Source: Antedon mediterranea
Taxonomy: Eukaryota > Echinodermata > Crinoidea > Comatulida > Antedonidae
Assembly: GCF_964355755.1 (NCBI RefSeq)
Contig: NC_092671.1
Coordinates: 33,747,304-33,811,303, forward strand
Length of the DNA stretch: 64,000 bases
Direction: 5' to 3'
Shown: piece after piece, positions 33,150 to 45,165 of the stretch
Numbering within the stretch: the first letter of the stretch is position 1
Layout: the number at the start of each line of letters is the position of its first letter
Notes under the pieces: generated by a model
The model's database searches: none
Told to the model about the DNA's origin: nothing
Seen by the model: only the letters and a program-made list of their open reading frames with translations
Program-made: the position numbers and the translations under genes

Positions 33150-36100
33150 ACTATTGACAGCAACCATTAACACATCTTCTACCATGACAACCGGCTTCTG
33201 AATTGCAGGCGTGACAGATGATAGTATCCGGTGGTACAAAACATAAACATTATTAATACGTTATCTATGATATATCATGGAATTATAATAGATGGGTGTG
33301 GAGTAAAGGTGTGTTATACCATTATCGCCAATATATGAAATCACTCACGTAAAATACAACACACATACTGTAGTACGTTACAAATATAATTATTTGTAAT
33401 TATCAACATTATTATGTCACAGACGATATATAAAAAAAAGGAAGGAAAGAGAGTAAGATCAACATAATAAATAAAAGGAGAAATTAAACAATTCTGTATT
33501 AAAGGTTGTGTAATGAGTTCGATTCAGTCCGTCAATGTAAATATGAAAATTCCAAAAAAGTGGCACATTTGTCATTGTTTTTTATCCACTTAGTTATACG
33601 GAATCATTAAGTGTATAATATTAATCATAATCAGCTTATAATCAAGAATTTCCTCATAATAATTTAATACTACCCGTTGTTCTTACCTTGATCTCTAGAT
33701 GATTATTCGAAGTCTAAAAAAAAAACGCCCATACAATTTTACATTTATTTTTCGTATACATTTTCATTTATATATTAGAAGATAATAATGAATAACAACT
33801 TTCAAATATAAAGTATAGTATATAGGTCTTGCAGAGTAAACTATAGCCATTATCGGACCGAGTTTTTTTATTCTAGCTACCCGGCAAAACTTCTGGTCTA
33901 AATAGCCACATGTCCAGTGCGAGCTACTCGAGGAAGAAGATGCAATTTGTGCCGAACAAGTTAGTATAGAAATGTTTCTCATTGAATAACAAAATACATC
34001 CCATTGACTATGTCGTTTGCAATCCTCGCATCATGCAATAATTGATTTAATCTTGGCCTAGGTCGTCTTAGGCCACTTTTTTGTAGATAAACTATAAACT
34101 TTCGGTTCTGACAAGCAATAGAGCGTGATGGGAGGTATTATTTCTGTACAGAATATACATATAAAACGCAGCATTCACTTTTAGTTAAGGAATTTAATGG
34201 CAACATATTTATATAAAAGTTTTATATGGATTTAGAATTGTCAAACAATCATTCAGTAATGTATTACTGCACATAACTGACTATTACTATCAATGTATAA
34301 TACCCGATTTCTTGACTTTACTGTAACTTGTCCGAAAACTGAAAAAAAAGAAAGAAAAACAAAGTTAAATTATTTTGATTGTAAACTATTTCCCATCTTT
34401 TTCGACTTCCAAATTGACGTTTCAGAAACATTTATGTATTGGCTTTGTTGTATTATATTACACATTTTATGTAAATACGGTGACGTGGTTTTTTAAAATG
34501 GCAACACGTAACTAAGCCGATGATCCAAATTGTTATTACCACCAATATTCTATGTCCTAGACGGATATTTTGGTAAACATTGCGTATAATATCTATACGG
34601 GAATATTTCTCGTTACAACAAAATAATAAATATGTTCGGAACTCTAAAAACGTTAAAAAACATCAATAACTACAGATAGGGCCGTGTTTCCTAAGCCAAA
34701 AATTAACCGATAATTAACCGATACAAATTAACTGATAATTAACCGATAACATTCTTGTGAAAACGGGGTTAACCTATTCCGCTAGAGAAAAATTAACCGA
34801 TAAAATTTCATTCAAACCAGATAATAATTGGATAATATGTGTTAACCTTTGACCTGAAGGACAAATTGTAGCGTTGTGATTGGTCACTTGGCTATAGTAA
34901 TGTTTGATCATGCGCACTTTATTTATTTTAATTAATATCTGATTGGTTACAAAATTAACCGATCACTTTGTTATGACTAGGGAGAAACACGGCCTAAGAT
35001 TAGTGGAAAATCTGACAACGTACTATGGTCGGTATCCGCATATACATAAATTAGTACTATAGCGACAACAAGGAGAACAGCAATTATAATCTTCATGTTT
35101 CTAAAAGAAACAAAAAAAGTTTTACTTTTGTATGAACAAGTACATAAATAAAATAATGATGGACAGTAATCTACTGTAGAGTCGAGTTGAGTATTATACA
35201 AGTAATGAATGTTTGTGTGTGTAATGGTACAAAATAATGGCATTCGGTGAATGATGAAAGGTTATATATCAATTCGTCCTTGCCTCGTTGATATATAACT
35301 TTTCATCATTCACCAAATGCCATTATTTGTACCATTAAACGAATATAAAACATTCATTATTTGTTTTATATAACATCTAAATAGATTCCTGTCATTTTAA
35401 TTAAATAAAAGGTAGGCCTAGCAACTTTTATTTTAAGTAATTTAACATATGTTATAAATACTTCATTCACTACAGGTATTGTACCTACCCAATTAAAAAT
35501 CGCAAAAGTTGTTCCAGTTTTTAAAAAGGGAAACCCTATCAATAATTATATACCTATTTACATTTTTCGAAAACAATAAACTTTTGTTAAGCTCATTTCT
35601 TGACTTATCTAAAGGAAGCGTTTGATGTGATGAATTATTTAATATTACTAGATACGGTCTCATACTATGGCATTAGAGGTATAGTATTGCACTTGAATGG
35701 TTTAAGAGTTATCTTAGTGACCGCAACAATGTGTACATGTCAATGAATTGTTCATCATTTCAATAATTGTGGAGTGCAATATGTGAAATATTATTCCTGG
35801 GTGTTTTTATACATGAACATCTAAATTGGACAGGTCATCAACATTATATAGCAAATACGATTTCCAATAGTATTGGTGTAACTTTTTTCCCCTCACAATA
35901 GTGTAATACAACTTTATAACACACTTGTACTCCCCCATTTACCATATTGTAACCTTATTTGAGCAGATGATTATCCATCCCATCTTGATCAACTATTAAA
36001 GTTGCAAACACGTGTAATTAGAATTATGCATTTAGATCCATTTGATTTTCATTCTGAACTATTATTTACGAAATCAAATTTCTTAAAATCACTTATTTTC

Positions 36101-36730
36101 ATAACATTCAAATCTCTATTGTTATGTTTAAACTTATAAAGGGCTCACTACCCAAACCTATTCTTGAATTATTTTGTACAGCTACTGTCATTAACAAATA
36201 TAATTTTTGAAATCCACGTACCACTTGTTAGATTGATCAAATCTAAATACTGTATAACCTTCTGTGGACCAACTCTGTGGAATGATTTAGATGATATACT
36301 TACTGATTGTAAAACATTAACAATGTTGAGGAAATGTATAAAATATTTTTATATGTCAAATTTTTATTTGCATGAGTAAAGATAATTAATGTTCTCTGCT
36401 CACTCTCTCTACTTACTTATATAATTTGAAGTTAAAATATTTCGTTTACCTTTTTCCTTATTAAACTAATTCTAATATTGTTTTGTGAGGGGTCTGATTG
36501 AAACAAGTTTATTACTTCTAAACCAGGGAAATTATTATGTTAAAATGTATGTTAAATAAAATATATATATATTTATATAATATAAACAATATTTTTTTCA
36601 GATTACGCCATTATTAGTTGGCCTAAGATCAGTAATATCGTCCGGGCCTTAAGAAAATTGTGATACTTACCGTGTGTTCGAGCCAACGAATTCAGTGGAA
36701 TGAAGCTTAGTATGTTTAGGAAACAGTATA
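33150..36730 (-). CDS. Candidate secreted peptide gene C (signal exon, microexon, terminal exon)
   Basis: Minus strand. 5' UTR exon ending at 36671 with a consensus donor ACACG|GTAAGTATC. Signal-peptide exon 35024-35100 (acceptor GTTTCTTTTAG|AAACATG, donor CATA|GTACGT, phase 1 out): MKIIIAVLLVVAIVLIYVYA then DTDH. Microexon 33687-33713 (27 nt, acceptor T10AG, donor AAG|GTAAGA), open in phase 0 (TSNNHLEIK) but closed in phase 1. Terminal exon from acceptor CAATTCAG at about 33204: phase 1 reads AGCHGRRCVNGCCQ-stop, four cysteines as C-x4-C-x3-CC; phase 0 is also open for 19 codons. The exon chain is therefore not settled. Same plan as gene A (leader exon, signal exon ending in phase 1, tiny exons). 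The large intron holds a LINE relic and a hairpin MITE. Function unknown. Confidence 0.42.
34678..34995. mobile_element. MITE with GGCCGTGTTTC ends and ATTAACCGATAA subterminal repeats
   Basis: Ends (A)GGGCCGTGTTTC and GAAACACGGCC, flanked by TA. Inside, ATTAACCGAT or a one-base variant occurs at least six times, mostly near the ends. Subterminal repeats of this kind bind transposase in several DNA transposon families. The element abuts the donor side of the gene C signal exon. Confidence 0.7.
35199..35365. mobile_element. Hairpin MITE, copy 2
   Basis: Same arms as 30550-30712 (GAATGATGAAAGGTTATAT, AATGGCATT), about 100 bases upstream of the gene C signal exon on its intron side. Confidence 0.8.
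35470..36380 (+). pseudogene. LINE (jockey/CR1-like) reverse transcriptase relic
   Basis: Frames together read QLKIAKVVPVFKKGN, then a KAFDV-like segment (AFDVMNYLILL...), YGIRGI, SYLSDRNNVYMSMN, VFIHEHLNWTGH, LPYCNLI, HLDQLLKLQTRVIRIMH and GPTLWNDLDDILTDCKTL (last part open at 36164-36379). This is the order of RT fingers, palm, thumb and C-terminal tail in jockey/CR1-group LINEs. Many stops and frameshifts. It lies in the intron of gene C, opposite strand. Confidence 0.8.
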
Positions 36731-37540
36731 ATTGTGTGTATATTTCAGATAGGAAGAGTTTTTTTTATTATACAAACCTAATTTCCGAAAAAATTTGCCA
36801 AGCCTTTATGCAGCTGCACTTTTAAAATTTCCATCATAGTTTATGAAATACTGTAACCTTTGTCATCATATTATAGCCTACGTATTATAATTAAATAAAG
36901 AAAATGATGAAAACGATTCGAATCTTGTGATAAACCAAAAATATTCGAATCAATGGGAATTCAAAAAGGATTCTCGAATTTTGACCACATGATAGAAAAG
37001 TTATAGACGGAGGACACTATGATGCATAACTTTATCAGAATCAGAAAACACTGCACGAGCTATAGAATCATTTACTAGAACATTATATAGAACTTGTACC
37101 ATAGCACAATTATTGAACGACACGTGGTACAAACTTAATCAATTACATTATAAAGATACACGTCACTGTGTTATGGTCATGTAATACATAAGATGATGGT
37201 AACTTAATGTACGCTAATAGTCAGCTAAATGTTTAAACAAACATGTTTGAACTGTGTTCGCCTATCTCATAATTAAACATAATGTGTATGTAGATGATGA
37301 CGTATTACGTTGATTGCTATTTGTTATTAGTAATTAGACTGTTCCCTTAAAATTAATGATCCACTGTGGTTTGTTGAGCCTAATGCCAATATTAAATCAT
37401 GTAAGTCATGTCGGCCTATATTTTGCAGAAGTCATTAGAAAAAAATATACACACCTAATTTTCGAATAATATTTATGATGAAGTGCTTAAAAGTTTAAAT
37501 AAGATTTGTAAAAGAGCATAAATATAATATTTGCCCACAG
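36731..37540. other. AT-rich stretch upstream of gene C
   Basis: On the minus strand GTATAATAAAA near 36765 could be a TATA element about 30-40 bases upstream of the gene C leader exon. Nothing else supported. Confidence 0.35.
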
Positions 37541-38355
37541 ATGGTTCTCGAATACACAGTTATTTCAGCGTAAAAACAAAAATGTTTTGTTTTTAATGTA
37601 CGTATGCCTACCGCAGGAGTGTACTATAATAGTTATTGTCGTTTGCAAAAACGAATAAATACACACGATGATTTGTGTAGTCAACTAAAATTAGCACCAT
37701 GCGAATTACTTCCGAAAGTTGTCACAAAATCAGAGTCAACATTTTTTATTTGGACTCATTTAAACAAACCAAATTTGTGTTTTGTGTTTAACATTAGGGT
37801 TGAGGGATAGCGAAGTGGATATTGGTACAAAGAAGAACAATTTTTAAATATATTTTTTATCTACTCAGTAACGAATCTTGTTCATGTTTTATAGGCCTAT
37901 AATTAATATACCACTTGATACAGTAACACATTTGCGATATAATACTAATGTATATAATATAAATAATGTTAAAACTGTCACTGTCATAGTAGATTGAAAT
38001 AGCATAGTACATGTAACGATACACCATCACAACGTTTATATCTTTGTAATTAATAATTAATGCAAACGTTGAGAAGCACCTGTTAGTAATACATTTTATT
38101 TGTATATTGTGCGTTTATATCTAACAGTAGGGCCTACTCACACGCACAGTAATACGTTTATGTATACATGTGTGTTATAGCTAACAGTAGCCTACCGAAC
38201 AATTTCGATTAAAATGGCGACCAAAAATGGTTAATACGTATTTATACAGTAATGTCCAAGTATTTATATAAAAATCTATATAGATTTTAGGTTAATTCTC
38301 CAAGGGCCAATACATTTACCTACAGCTGGTACTGGTACTTGTGTTAAATGAAATA
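37541..38355 (-). mobile_element. Helitron copy 5, inverted and 5'-truncated
   Basis: Begins (plus strand) GCCCACAGATGGTTCTCGAATACAC, the reverse of the family 3' end, and runs back to the ACTTGTGTTAAA region. The hairpin/CTAG end and the first about 500 bases are missing. Confidence 0.75.
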
Positions 38356-38367
38356 GTTATATTCACT

Positions 38368-39727
38368 CGATTCTGTAGCTGTTAGTACACTCAACGTGGA
38401 AGACTGAAGGACAGTCTACCAGAGACCTATCTGACTGTATTAAGACTTTTAATACACGATATCGCTGTCATTAGGTTCCTATCTGGAGACAATTTGTAAC
38501 GTTATAGACTATATTCAATATAAAATCCACTCGGCAACCAGAATAGTAGCAGGTTATGGTATTGCCATGCAAGAAAGGCCTAGCCTAGTCAATTATTGTA
38601 CGAATTACGTAATTAGTTTAGTAGCTCATCTACCTTTTTAGTAGGGCATAATGAATATCGTAGCTAGGCTAGGCCTACTAGCGTGAAATCAACCAATTAT
38701 TTGGGTGGTATGAGGGGGTGGGTAGGAAGTTTAGTACGAGTTGGCATGGGTACGAGTCGACCAGGGTACACCCACTAGCCCTGCTAGAGCATAGGCTATA
38801 GTCCTGCGAGAATGGGAAATCTGGTCTAGATAGGCATAGGCCTACCTTAGGTACTCCGCAAAAAAGCTATCCTATGAGCATAAACAGGCCTCGTAGTAGA
38901 GCCAAAGGTGTTAGCCCACTACTACGGATCACTAATTAATCTATCTAGGGCTAGCTAGCCTAGCTAGGCCTATAGAGTTAATTTTAAATTAAGTGGGCCT
39001 GGCTGGTTGATTGGTTGCTCTAGTTAGGCATGGGCTTCAATAATTTCGGTCGCATTTTTGGCCTACTTTTAAGGACATGTGAGAGGTGAGGTAGGTTAGC
39101 CCAGATAGGCTAACCTAACCTGTAAGTAGTATTCTAGCCCATCCATGATGCCGGATGGGTACGAGTTGGCAGCCATTGGTACGGGTTGACCCGTATTCTA
39201 GCTAGGGTGTGCTGGTCAACCCGTAGTTAAACCAACCCGTATGTAATATAAATATACTTTTAATAGCATTAAACATGGGTACAGGCCAGCCCGTGATGAG
39301 TACGAGCCAGCCCATGATGTGCAAGAGTGGGCCAACATTTTGGGTATGAGTAAACCAAAATTTGGGTACGTTGTTGGCATGGGTACGTGTTGACCTGTAT
39401 CCTTCTAGCTAATCTTACTAGGCCTAGAGTAGAATAGGTCTATGCTATACCCAGACCGGTTACAATAATGTGTCTATTCATTCTGTTTATACTGTAGCTT
39501 TATTGATCGCTGGGTTGGGGCGGCTTTTTCTCATTCTAAAACAAGATTTCCTTATCATAATAAAATAATATATGAATTTAAATGTAATATTGTATTTGTA
39601 TACATAATTATATTAGTACTTGCCATTGCATTTATTATAACTATATATTATACGGTTACCCCTTAATTATACTATAGTATAATTTCCTTGTTATATTTTA
39701 CAATATTTTCTTCATAGTTCAACAATT
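38368..39727. repeat. Left arm of a large inverted repeat
   Basis: About 1.36 kb, roughly 95% or better by eye against the reverse complement of 59131-60487. Outer end CGATTCTGTAGCTGTTA, inner end TTCATAGTTCAACAATT. Contains a degenerate minisatellite of GGGTACGAGTTGGC-type units (38745-39390), many GGCCTAGGC strings, and a tRNA-SINE-like tail GTTGGGGCGGCTTTTTCTCATT at 39513-39534. Non-coding. Confidence 0.88.
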
Positions 39728-39742
39728 TTTTATGTATGTCTA

Positions 39743-41092
39743 ACTTCAGGAATGATCTGAGGCTAGAAGAACAAATTTCTGTACATATAATTTATATAAA
39801 AAATAAGCCAATGTTTTCCTAATAACTTAACCCCTAGGTTGATAACTAACAAAGAAATTATTGAAATTGTGTTCTTACAATATAGGTGTAATGTATCTAC
39901 ATATGCATGCTGCTGTACTTGTTTTTAACCGCATAATGGCATTGAAAACAAGAATGTTTTATAATTATTATAGGTTATTTCCAAATATTAAAGGTCTGAT
40001 ATCTAACAGAAACTAAATGTTACCAAACTATGTTTTTGAAAATATTTATGATATAATAATTATAATAATATGAACATAATATTAAATTATATTGACTATT
40101 TTTGATAATCATCGTGTCCTTATAAATTCATTTATATTTATTTTGTGGTAATATAGTTCATATATTATGTATTAAATAAATTGGTAAGGCCCTATACTGT
40201 TTATATTTAAGGGAAGTTTATATACACTTTTATTTTATGCCTACCAATATTAGTATTAATTGTTTATGTAACTATTTTTTCTAATTGCATTGGATTTTTG
40301 TATAGGCCAATGGCATTAATGTTTTTCTCAAAGCAAATTAGCCTAATAATGCCATATTTAGACACATAATTCATTGATTTCTGATATTCTGTACTTGTGT
40401 ATGCATTACTAAAATAGTAGTTATTTTATTACTTTTATAATGTATGTATAAACATTTATTCATTTTTTTTTTTACATTTTTTAATTTAAAAATTATTAAA
40501 ATACCTATCTACCTTTCTGTTATTGTTACTATTATAATATATTTTGAGGCAGATTGATTTCAATAAAAAAAATTTAAATCAATTAATTTGACTTATACTG
40601 TACTATGTTAGTTCAGGAGATGAAGTGTGTGTGGGCAGAATCTGGTGTGTTGGAAGTTGGTGATGCGAGGTGTATTTTTGTCATTTGAAGTCCTAATTTA
40701 GAAGTTTTCTGAAGAAAAGAAGTAAGAGGATAGGCTTTCAAACAACTTCAAGAAGATTCACACAGAAATAATTACTTCCCAATAAAATAGTATGTAACAG
40801 TGTATAACAGTAAATTGAATAAACTCGAGCGGAAAAATAACACACATAAAAAAACATTCATTTTCTTGTCGAAAAGCGCCTTCTCTAGTTTTATATTAAT
40901 TTATTATAATAATATTATTATTTAGTATGCATTTGTAGATACAGTACACCTATATTGTAAGAACACAATTTCAATAATTTCTTTGTTAGTCATCAACCCA
41001 GGGGTTAAGTTATCAGGAAAACATTGGTTTATTTTTTATATAAATTATATGTACAGAAATTCGTTCTTCTAGCCTCAGATCATTCCTGAAGT
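39743..41092. repeat. Inner inverted repeat, 166 bp arms about 1 kb apart
   Basis: 39743-39908 (ACTTCAGGAATGATCTGAGGC...TACATATGCAT) matches in reverse 40927-41092. Between them about 1 kb of AT-rich DNA without a gene. It lies inside the larger 38368/60487 inverted repeat, next to its left inner end. Confidence 0.82.
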
Positions 41093-41662
41093 AATGGATA
41101 TTAGATGAAGTACAGTACAAACTTGTTTCAGGAGGATACTTTATGTTAAAAGGTGATATAATAAATGTACTCATGTAGAACACAGTCAGTTCTACCAAGG
41201 TTAGAGGTGTGCCACAATTTGAGCTAAGTGGAAACATGACTTTTTCAATAGTAAACTCATTACCAGCATTATATATACAATTTTAAAAAGATGAGAATGC
41301 AAGTAAATATTAGATTCATAGTCCTCATTATGCACAATGATTATCTACTATCACATATTAAAATATAAAACAATCTTATAGCCTTAAATGAATTTACATG
41401 GAGGTCTATCCAAATAAATTTAAATAAAAGGGTCGTAATATGTCTTTGTCACTCTCCAGCTCGTGGAAAATGAAGTTAGGATTTCATCATTTCAACAACA
41501 ACAAATATTCAAAATATCCTGCCAGTTTGCGTACAAGAATATAACCTGCTTAGTTTTTAATACGAGTACTGCTTTCTATACACATAACTTTGATTTCTGC
41601 AACAACAAAAAATCTCTGTAATAATGTACTTTAATTACGGTAATAATCTAGGCGTAGGTTAT
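41093..41662. other. Non-coding stretch before Gypsy element B
   Basis: AT-rich, ends GTAGGTTAT before the 5' LTR; TTAT is repeated after the 3' LTR. No gene. Confidence 0.4.
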
Positions 41663-42319
41663 TGTAATATAACGATATACTTTTATATTTAAGAAATTGA
41701 CCTTTGTATCAGAATTCAAATAGGTTCACAAACTTGACCCAGAAAGTCTAGAGGAGAGTTTGTCCAGATGTTTTAATGACCATTTAGTTTATAATAGAAT
41801 CCCTAAAGAAAACACTTAGCTTAACTTTGTGACTGTTCCCATCGTAAAACAATTAGATATTGACAGTTTTAAGCAGAGATTCGACAGGGCCAATTCATCA
41901 TTGTAACCTCCCCAGATAAGATCAATCATTCCCACTTAAACACCCCTGGATCAACTTAGGACCAATCATTAGCTCCATAAATGATGTAATGACATTATGC
42001 AAATGAACTGAGCCAATATACTCCCAAGTTTCAGAAGAGCCCAGACACACCTCACAGCCACTTCTTCAGAAGAACATCTACACCTCACAGCCACTTCTTC
42101 AGAAGAACATCTACACCTTACAGCCACTTCTCCAGAAGCAGACCTACACACTTCACACCTCACCGACAGCATCACTGATCCTCTGTATCCTTATCCTAAT
42201 GGTATATTGTACCGAATCATTATTGTACTGAAGTATTATACTGAATAAACAATATATGTGTTACGACAGTCAAGCGAGTAAGAGTCTTCATTAGTACCTC
42301 AACACAACATTATATTACA
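41663..42319 (+). repeat. 5' LTR of Gypsy element B
   Basis: Contains octamer ATGCAAAT at 41997-42004, two and a half copies of a 33 bp unit (ACACCTCACAGCCACTTCTT...), and AATAAA near 42243. Related to the element A LTR, but the repeat block differs, marking a separate subfamily. Confidence 0.92.
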
Positions 42320-43048
42320 TGGTGGAAGACCCAAATTTCATAAGGAACAGAGTGAGAAAACAGAATAACAAGACAACAAGAAATAAACACTTAACAAGAC
42401 ACGAAAACGAAGACAAAAATAACCATATTTGTTTGAAAGGAGAAAACCAGAAATTTACTTTTACACAAAAGACAAAGAAGATAATCGAGGAAGACACAAA
42501 AGACAAGCTGAAATTATATTTATCGAGACAAGCTAAAATTAAATTTGAATGAGATCGAGACAAGCTGAAATTATATTTGAATGAGATCGAGACAAGCAGA
42601 AATTTTATGAAATTATAACCATTGGATAAAGACAAAGAAGATAATCGAGGAAGACCCAAGAAGAATCAAAACAGAAGCAAGCGGACAAGAACTGTTTCGT
42701 TTGGACACTTTCAACTTCACGCCGTTTTTTTTTCGATCGTTTTTTTAACATTTACCTTTTTGACCATTTTGAACATTGATGAGCACTTTAACATTTCTTT
42801 AATTCGTTGTTTGAAAATTTGAACATTGATGAGCACTTTTAACATTTCTTTAATTCGTTGTTTCAACATTTAAACATTTTTGAACACTTTTTGCATTCCT
42901 TTAATTCATTTTTAATTGGATCCGAAGCATTTGGGGTAAGTCAAAACCATTTTGATTTTTGATTTGTAACCTTGATTGAAAAAGTGAGAGTTTACATATA
43001 TATACACTAAATTGTTTTTGATATTTTGATTAATTAATATTATAAAGT
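42320..43048 (+). other. Leader of element B
   Basis: Same repeat blocks and splice donor (GGG|GTAAGT, GT at 42936-42937) as element A. The ATG of gag is at 43049. Confidence 0.7.
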
Positions 43049-43786
43049 ATGGTCGACGTTGTTGATAACGAAGTAATTTTAAATGAGCCCGACAATCCTC
43101 ACCCCGTGCCCCACCTAAGACAAACCGATTTCCTTCCCAAAAGATATGACGGTTCCATAACCGATCACGACCAATGTAGTGCACACTACTTATCGTTTAC
43201 CGACTACCTTGAGGCCCACACTTTAGAAAACCCTGTAAACAATGCCTAATTAATTAATGTAATAAGTATTTTCAAACGTAGCCTTCAGGGCCAAGCTAGA
43301 CTCTGGATTGAGGGAAAGCAGTTCGATTCACTGGAATCCTTAAAAACCCAATTCACCAACATGTTTAGTAAAAACAAATCAATCTATGCGCACAAAAGAG
43401 AATACGATTCAATTACTTACACCACTGGCGACAACGCCGAAAAACACTTAACCAAAATCAAACAAGCCGCAGACAGAATTGGATACGCTGACCAGCAGAT
43501 AAAGAATAAATTTATTTCGACCCTTCCACCAAAATGTAGAGCAGCTGTAGCCATGTCCACCCCAATCGATGCCACTATTGACACTATCGTAAATAGCACA
43601 CAAAATTACCTTGACCTTTCCGTAGATGATGCCACACGGGAAGTTTCATTCAACGTCAATAAGGAAACAGATAATAGTCTCGAATCGCTCCAACATGAGA
43701 TCAATTCTCTTAAGTTAGATATAGCCACAACAAAACGATCCCTTAATGATGATACTCGACGCTCACGTTCCCCCACCCGAAATTAT
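43049..43786 (+). pseudogene. Gag of element B, N-terminal part (one in-frame stop, then interrupted)
   Basis: ATG GTC GAC GTT at 43049. The frame is stopped by TAA at 43247-43249 and continues in the same frame with FKRSLQGQARLWIEGKQF, TQFTNMFSKNKS, YTTGDNAEKHLTKIKQ and TLPPKCRAAVAMSTP, the CA-like core of Gypsy Gag, to an Arg/Ser-rich segment (RRSRSPTRNY). There the nested LTR element enters after TTAT. The remaining Gag resumes at 51951. Confidence 0.85.
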
Positions 43787-44578
43787 TGTCATGGATCAGT
43801 TGTTGTTCGTGTGCGTTCTGCGTATTTGCATATAAGTGTCTTGCTGCTAGTTGTTTTGCGAGCATTGTGTTTGGCGCATTTGCATATAGGTGATGTTTTG
43901 GTTAACTACCTGGTTTTTCTGTCTGCGCGTCAGAAAAGCTTTTGTTGCAAACACAGGAAGATGTGATTTTTGTTACCGTGTTGTATATATATATTATTAA
44001 GCCGTTGTTGAAGTTACCATTGTAAGTAGTAAAAAGAATTATATTACATGATGGACGGATCATTCGCCTGTTAATTTATTATACTAAATTGCATGCATAC
44101 AACTTAAATAAAGCAAATAATGTTCTCAAATCTTTACTTCAATTTATAGAGAAATGGTTGATTGCTGTACGATCTTTCGTTCTTAGTTAGTAAATACATC
44201 ATTCAAGTTGATTCAGGTATTAATCATTTGTAATGACGTTTAATTGATTGTATTGTTCTTAATGATAACCAGTTTGTACACAGTGTGTTTGTTTAAGTAT
44301 AGTGGTAATACAGTGGTAAAGTGAAGTTATAAACTGACTGTTATTGAAATTATGTAACGCTTGTTTGTATATTTGCAGGGTTTTTTCCTTTCTTCGTTCT
44401 CTTTATTTTCTGAGTGACGTTGAGTTGTACACAATAAATGGTCTGGTAACGGCAATCAACAACTTGTTGTCTTTCTGTTGGTCTTGATATTGCATTCATT
44501 TGAGCCAAGCCTCGCACGCTTGATACCCGGGGAGAAAACTTCCAAATCAATCCGGGCATGGTCTCACGTACCACGACA
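43787..44578 (+). repeat. LTR 1 of nested element
   Basis: 792 bp. Two octamers ATTTGCAT at 43824-43831 and 43878-43885, a TATATATATATT stretch near 43985 and AATAAA near 44107 and 44432. Confidence 0.93.
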
Positions 44579-44598
44579 AATTGGCGTCACGGACAGGA
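44579..44598 (+). promoter_or_regulatory. Primer-binding site candidate of nested element, copy 1
   Basis: AA then TTGGCGTCACGGACAGGAT directly after LTR 1. TGGCG...GACAGGAT resembles primer sites complementary to tRNA-Arg, with a diverged acceptor part. The same site follows LTR 2 at 48265. Confidence 0.55.
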
Positions 44599-45165
44599 TC
44601 GCAATTCAAGAATGACGTTTAGCGGCAGATGATGGTGATTAGCGGGTATATTCTTTGGAGTGACCAGTGATTGGAAAGCCCTGGATCAACTGTCGGTGAA
44701 TCCGCGATACAGATAAGATGTATACATATTGAACTATCATTAATTGATGTATTTTCTTTATGTTAATTATATAGATTTCTATATACTGTATGGGATTTAT
44801 TGATCACTGTAGATTGATGTATTGTATTTACGCAATTATTGATTTATAATAATAATTGACATTGATATAACGTAAGTGATATTGTAGTTTGAATGCAGTA
44901 GCCGATTATTTAGAGGATTTGCCTAGTGATGTTATGGTAAACTTGTGTTATATAACGTGTAATAATATTGTTAAACGATAGTCTGTTTAAAGCACATTGC
45001 GATAATTAAATGTTGATATATGCTACTTTAATATTGTAACTATAATTACAGAACGTTAGTGAGATTGTTATATGCTGTTTAAAATCCATAGAGAAATATT
45101 GATATCTAATATATTATATGCTACCTTCGTAAATAATTCATTAGTGAAAGTCACATTTTCTCGTT

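Noticed and set aside
33355-33380. 19 nt exon candidate with ACTACAG acceptor and GTGAGT donor in gene C
   Set aside because: Length breaks frame with both neighbours and there is no similar exon elsewhere.
34534-34550. 17 nt exon candidate GACATAGAATATTGGTG in gene C that would fix the phase problem
   Set aside because: Donor GTAATAA is weak and the segment has no relatives; noted only because it would link phase 1 to phase 0.
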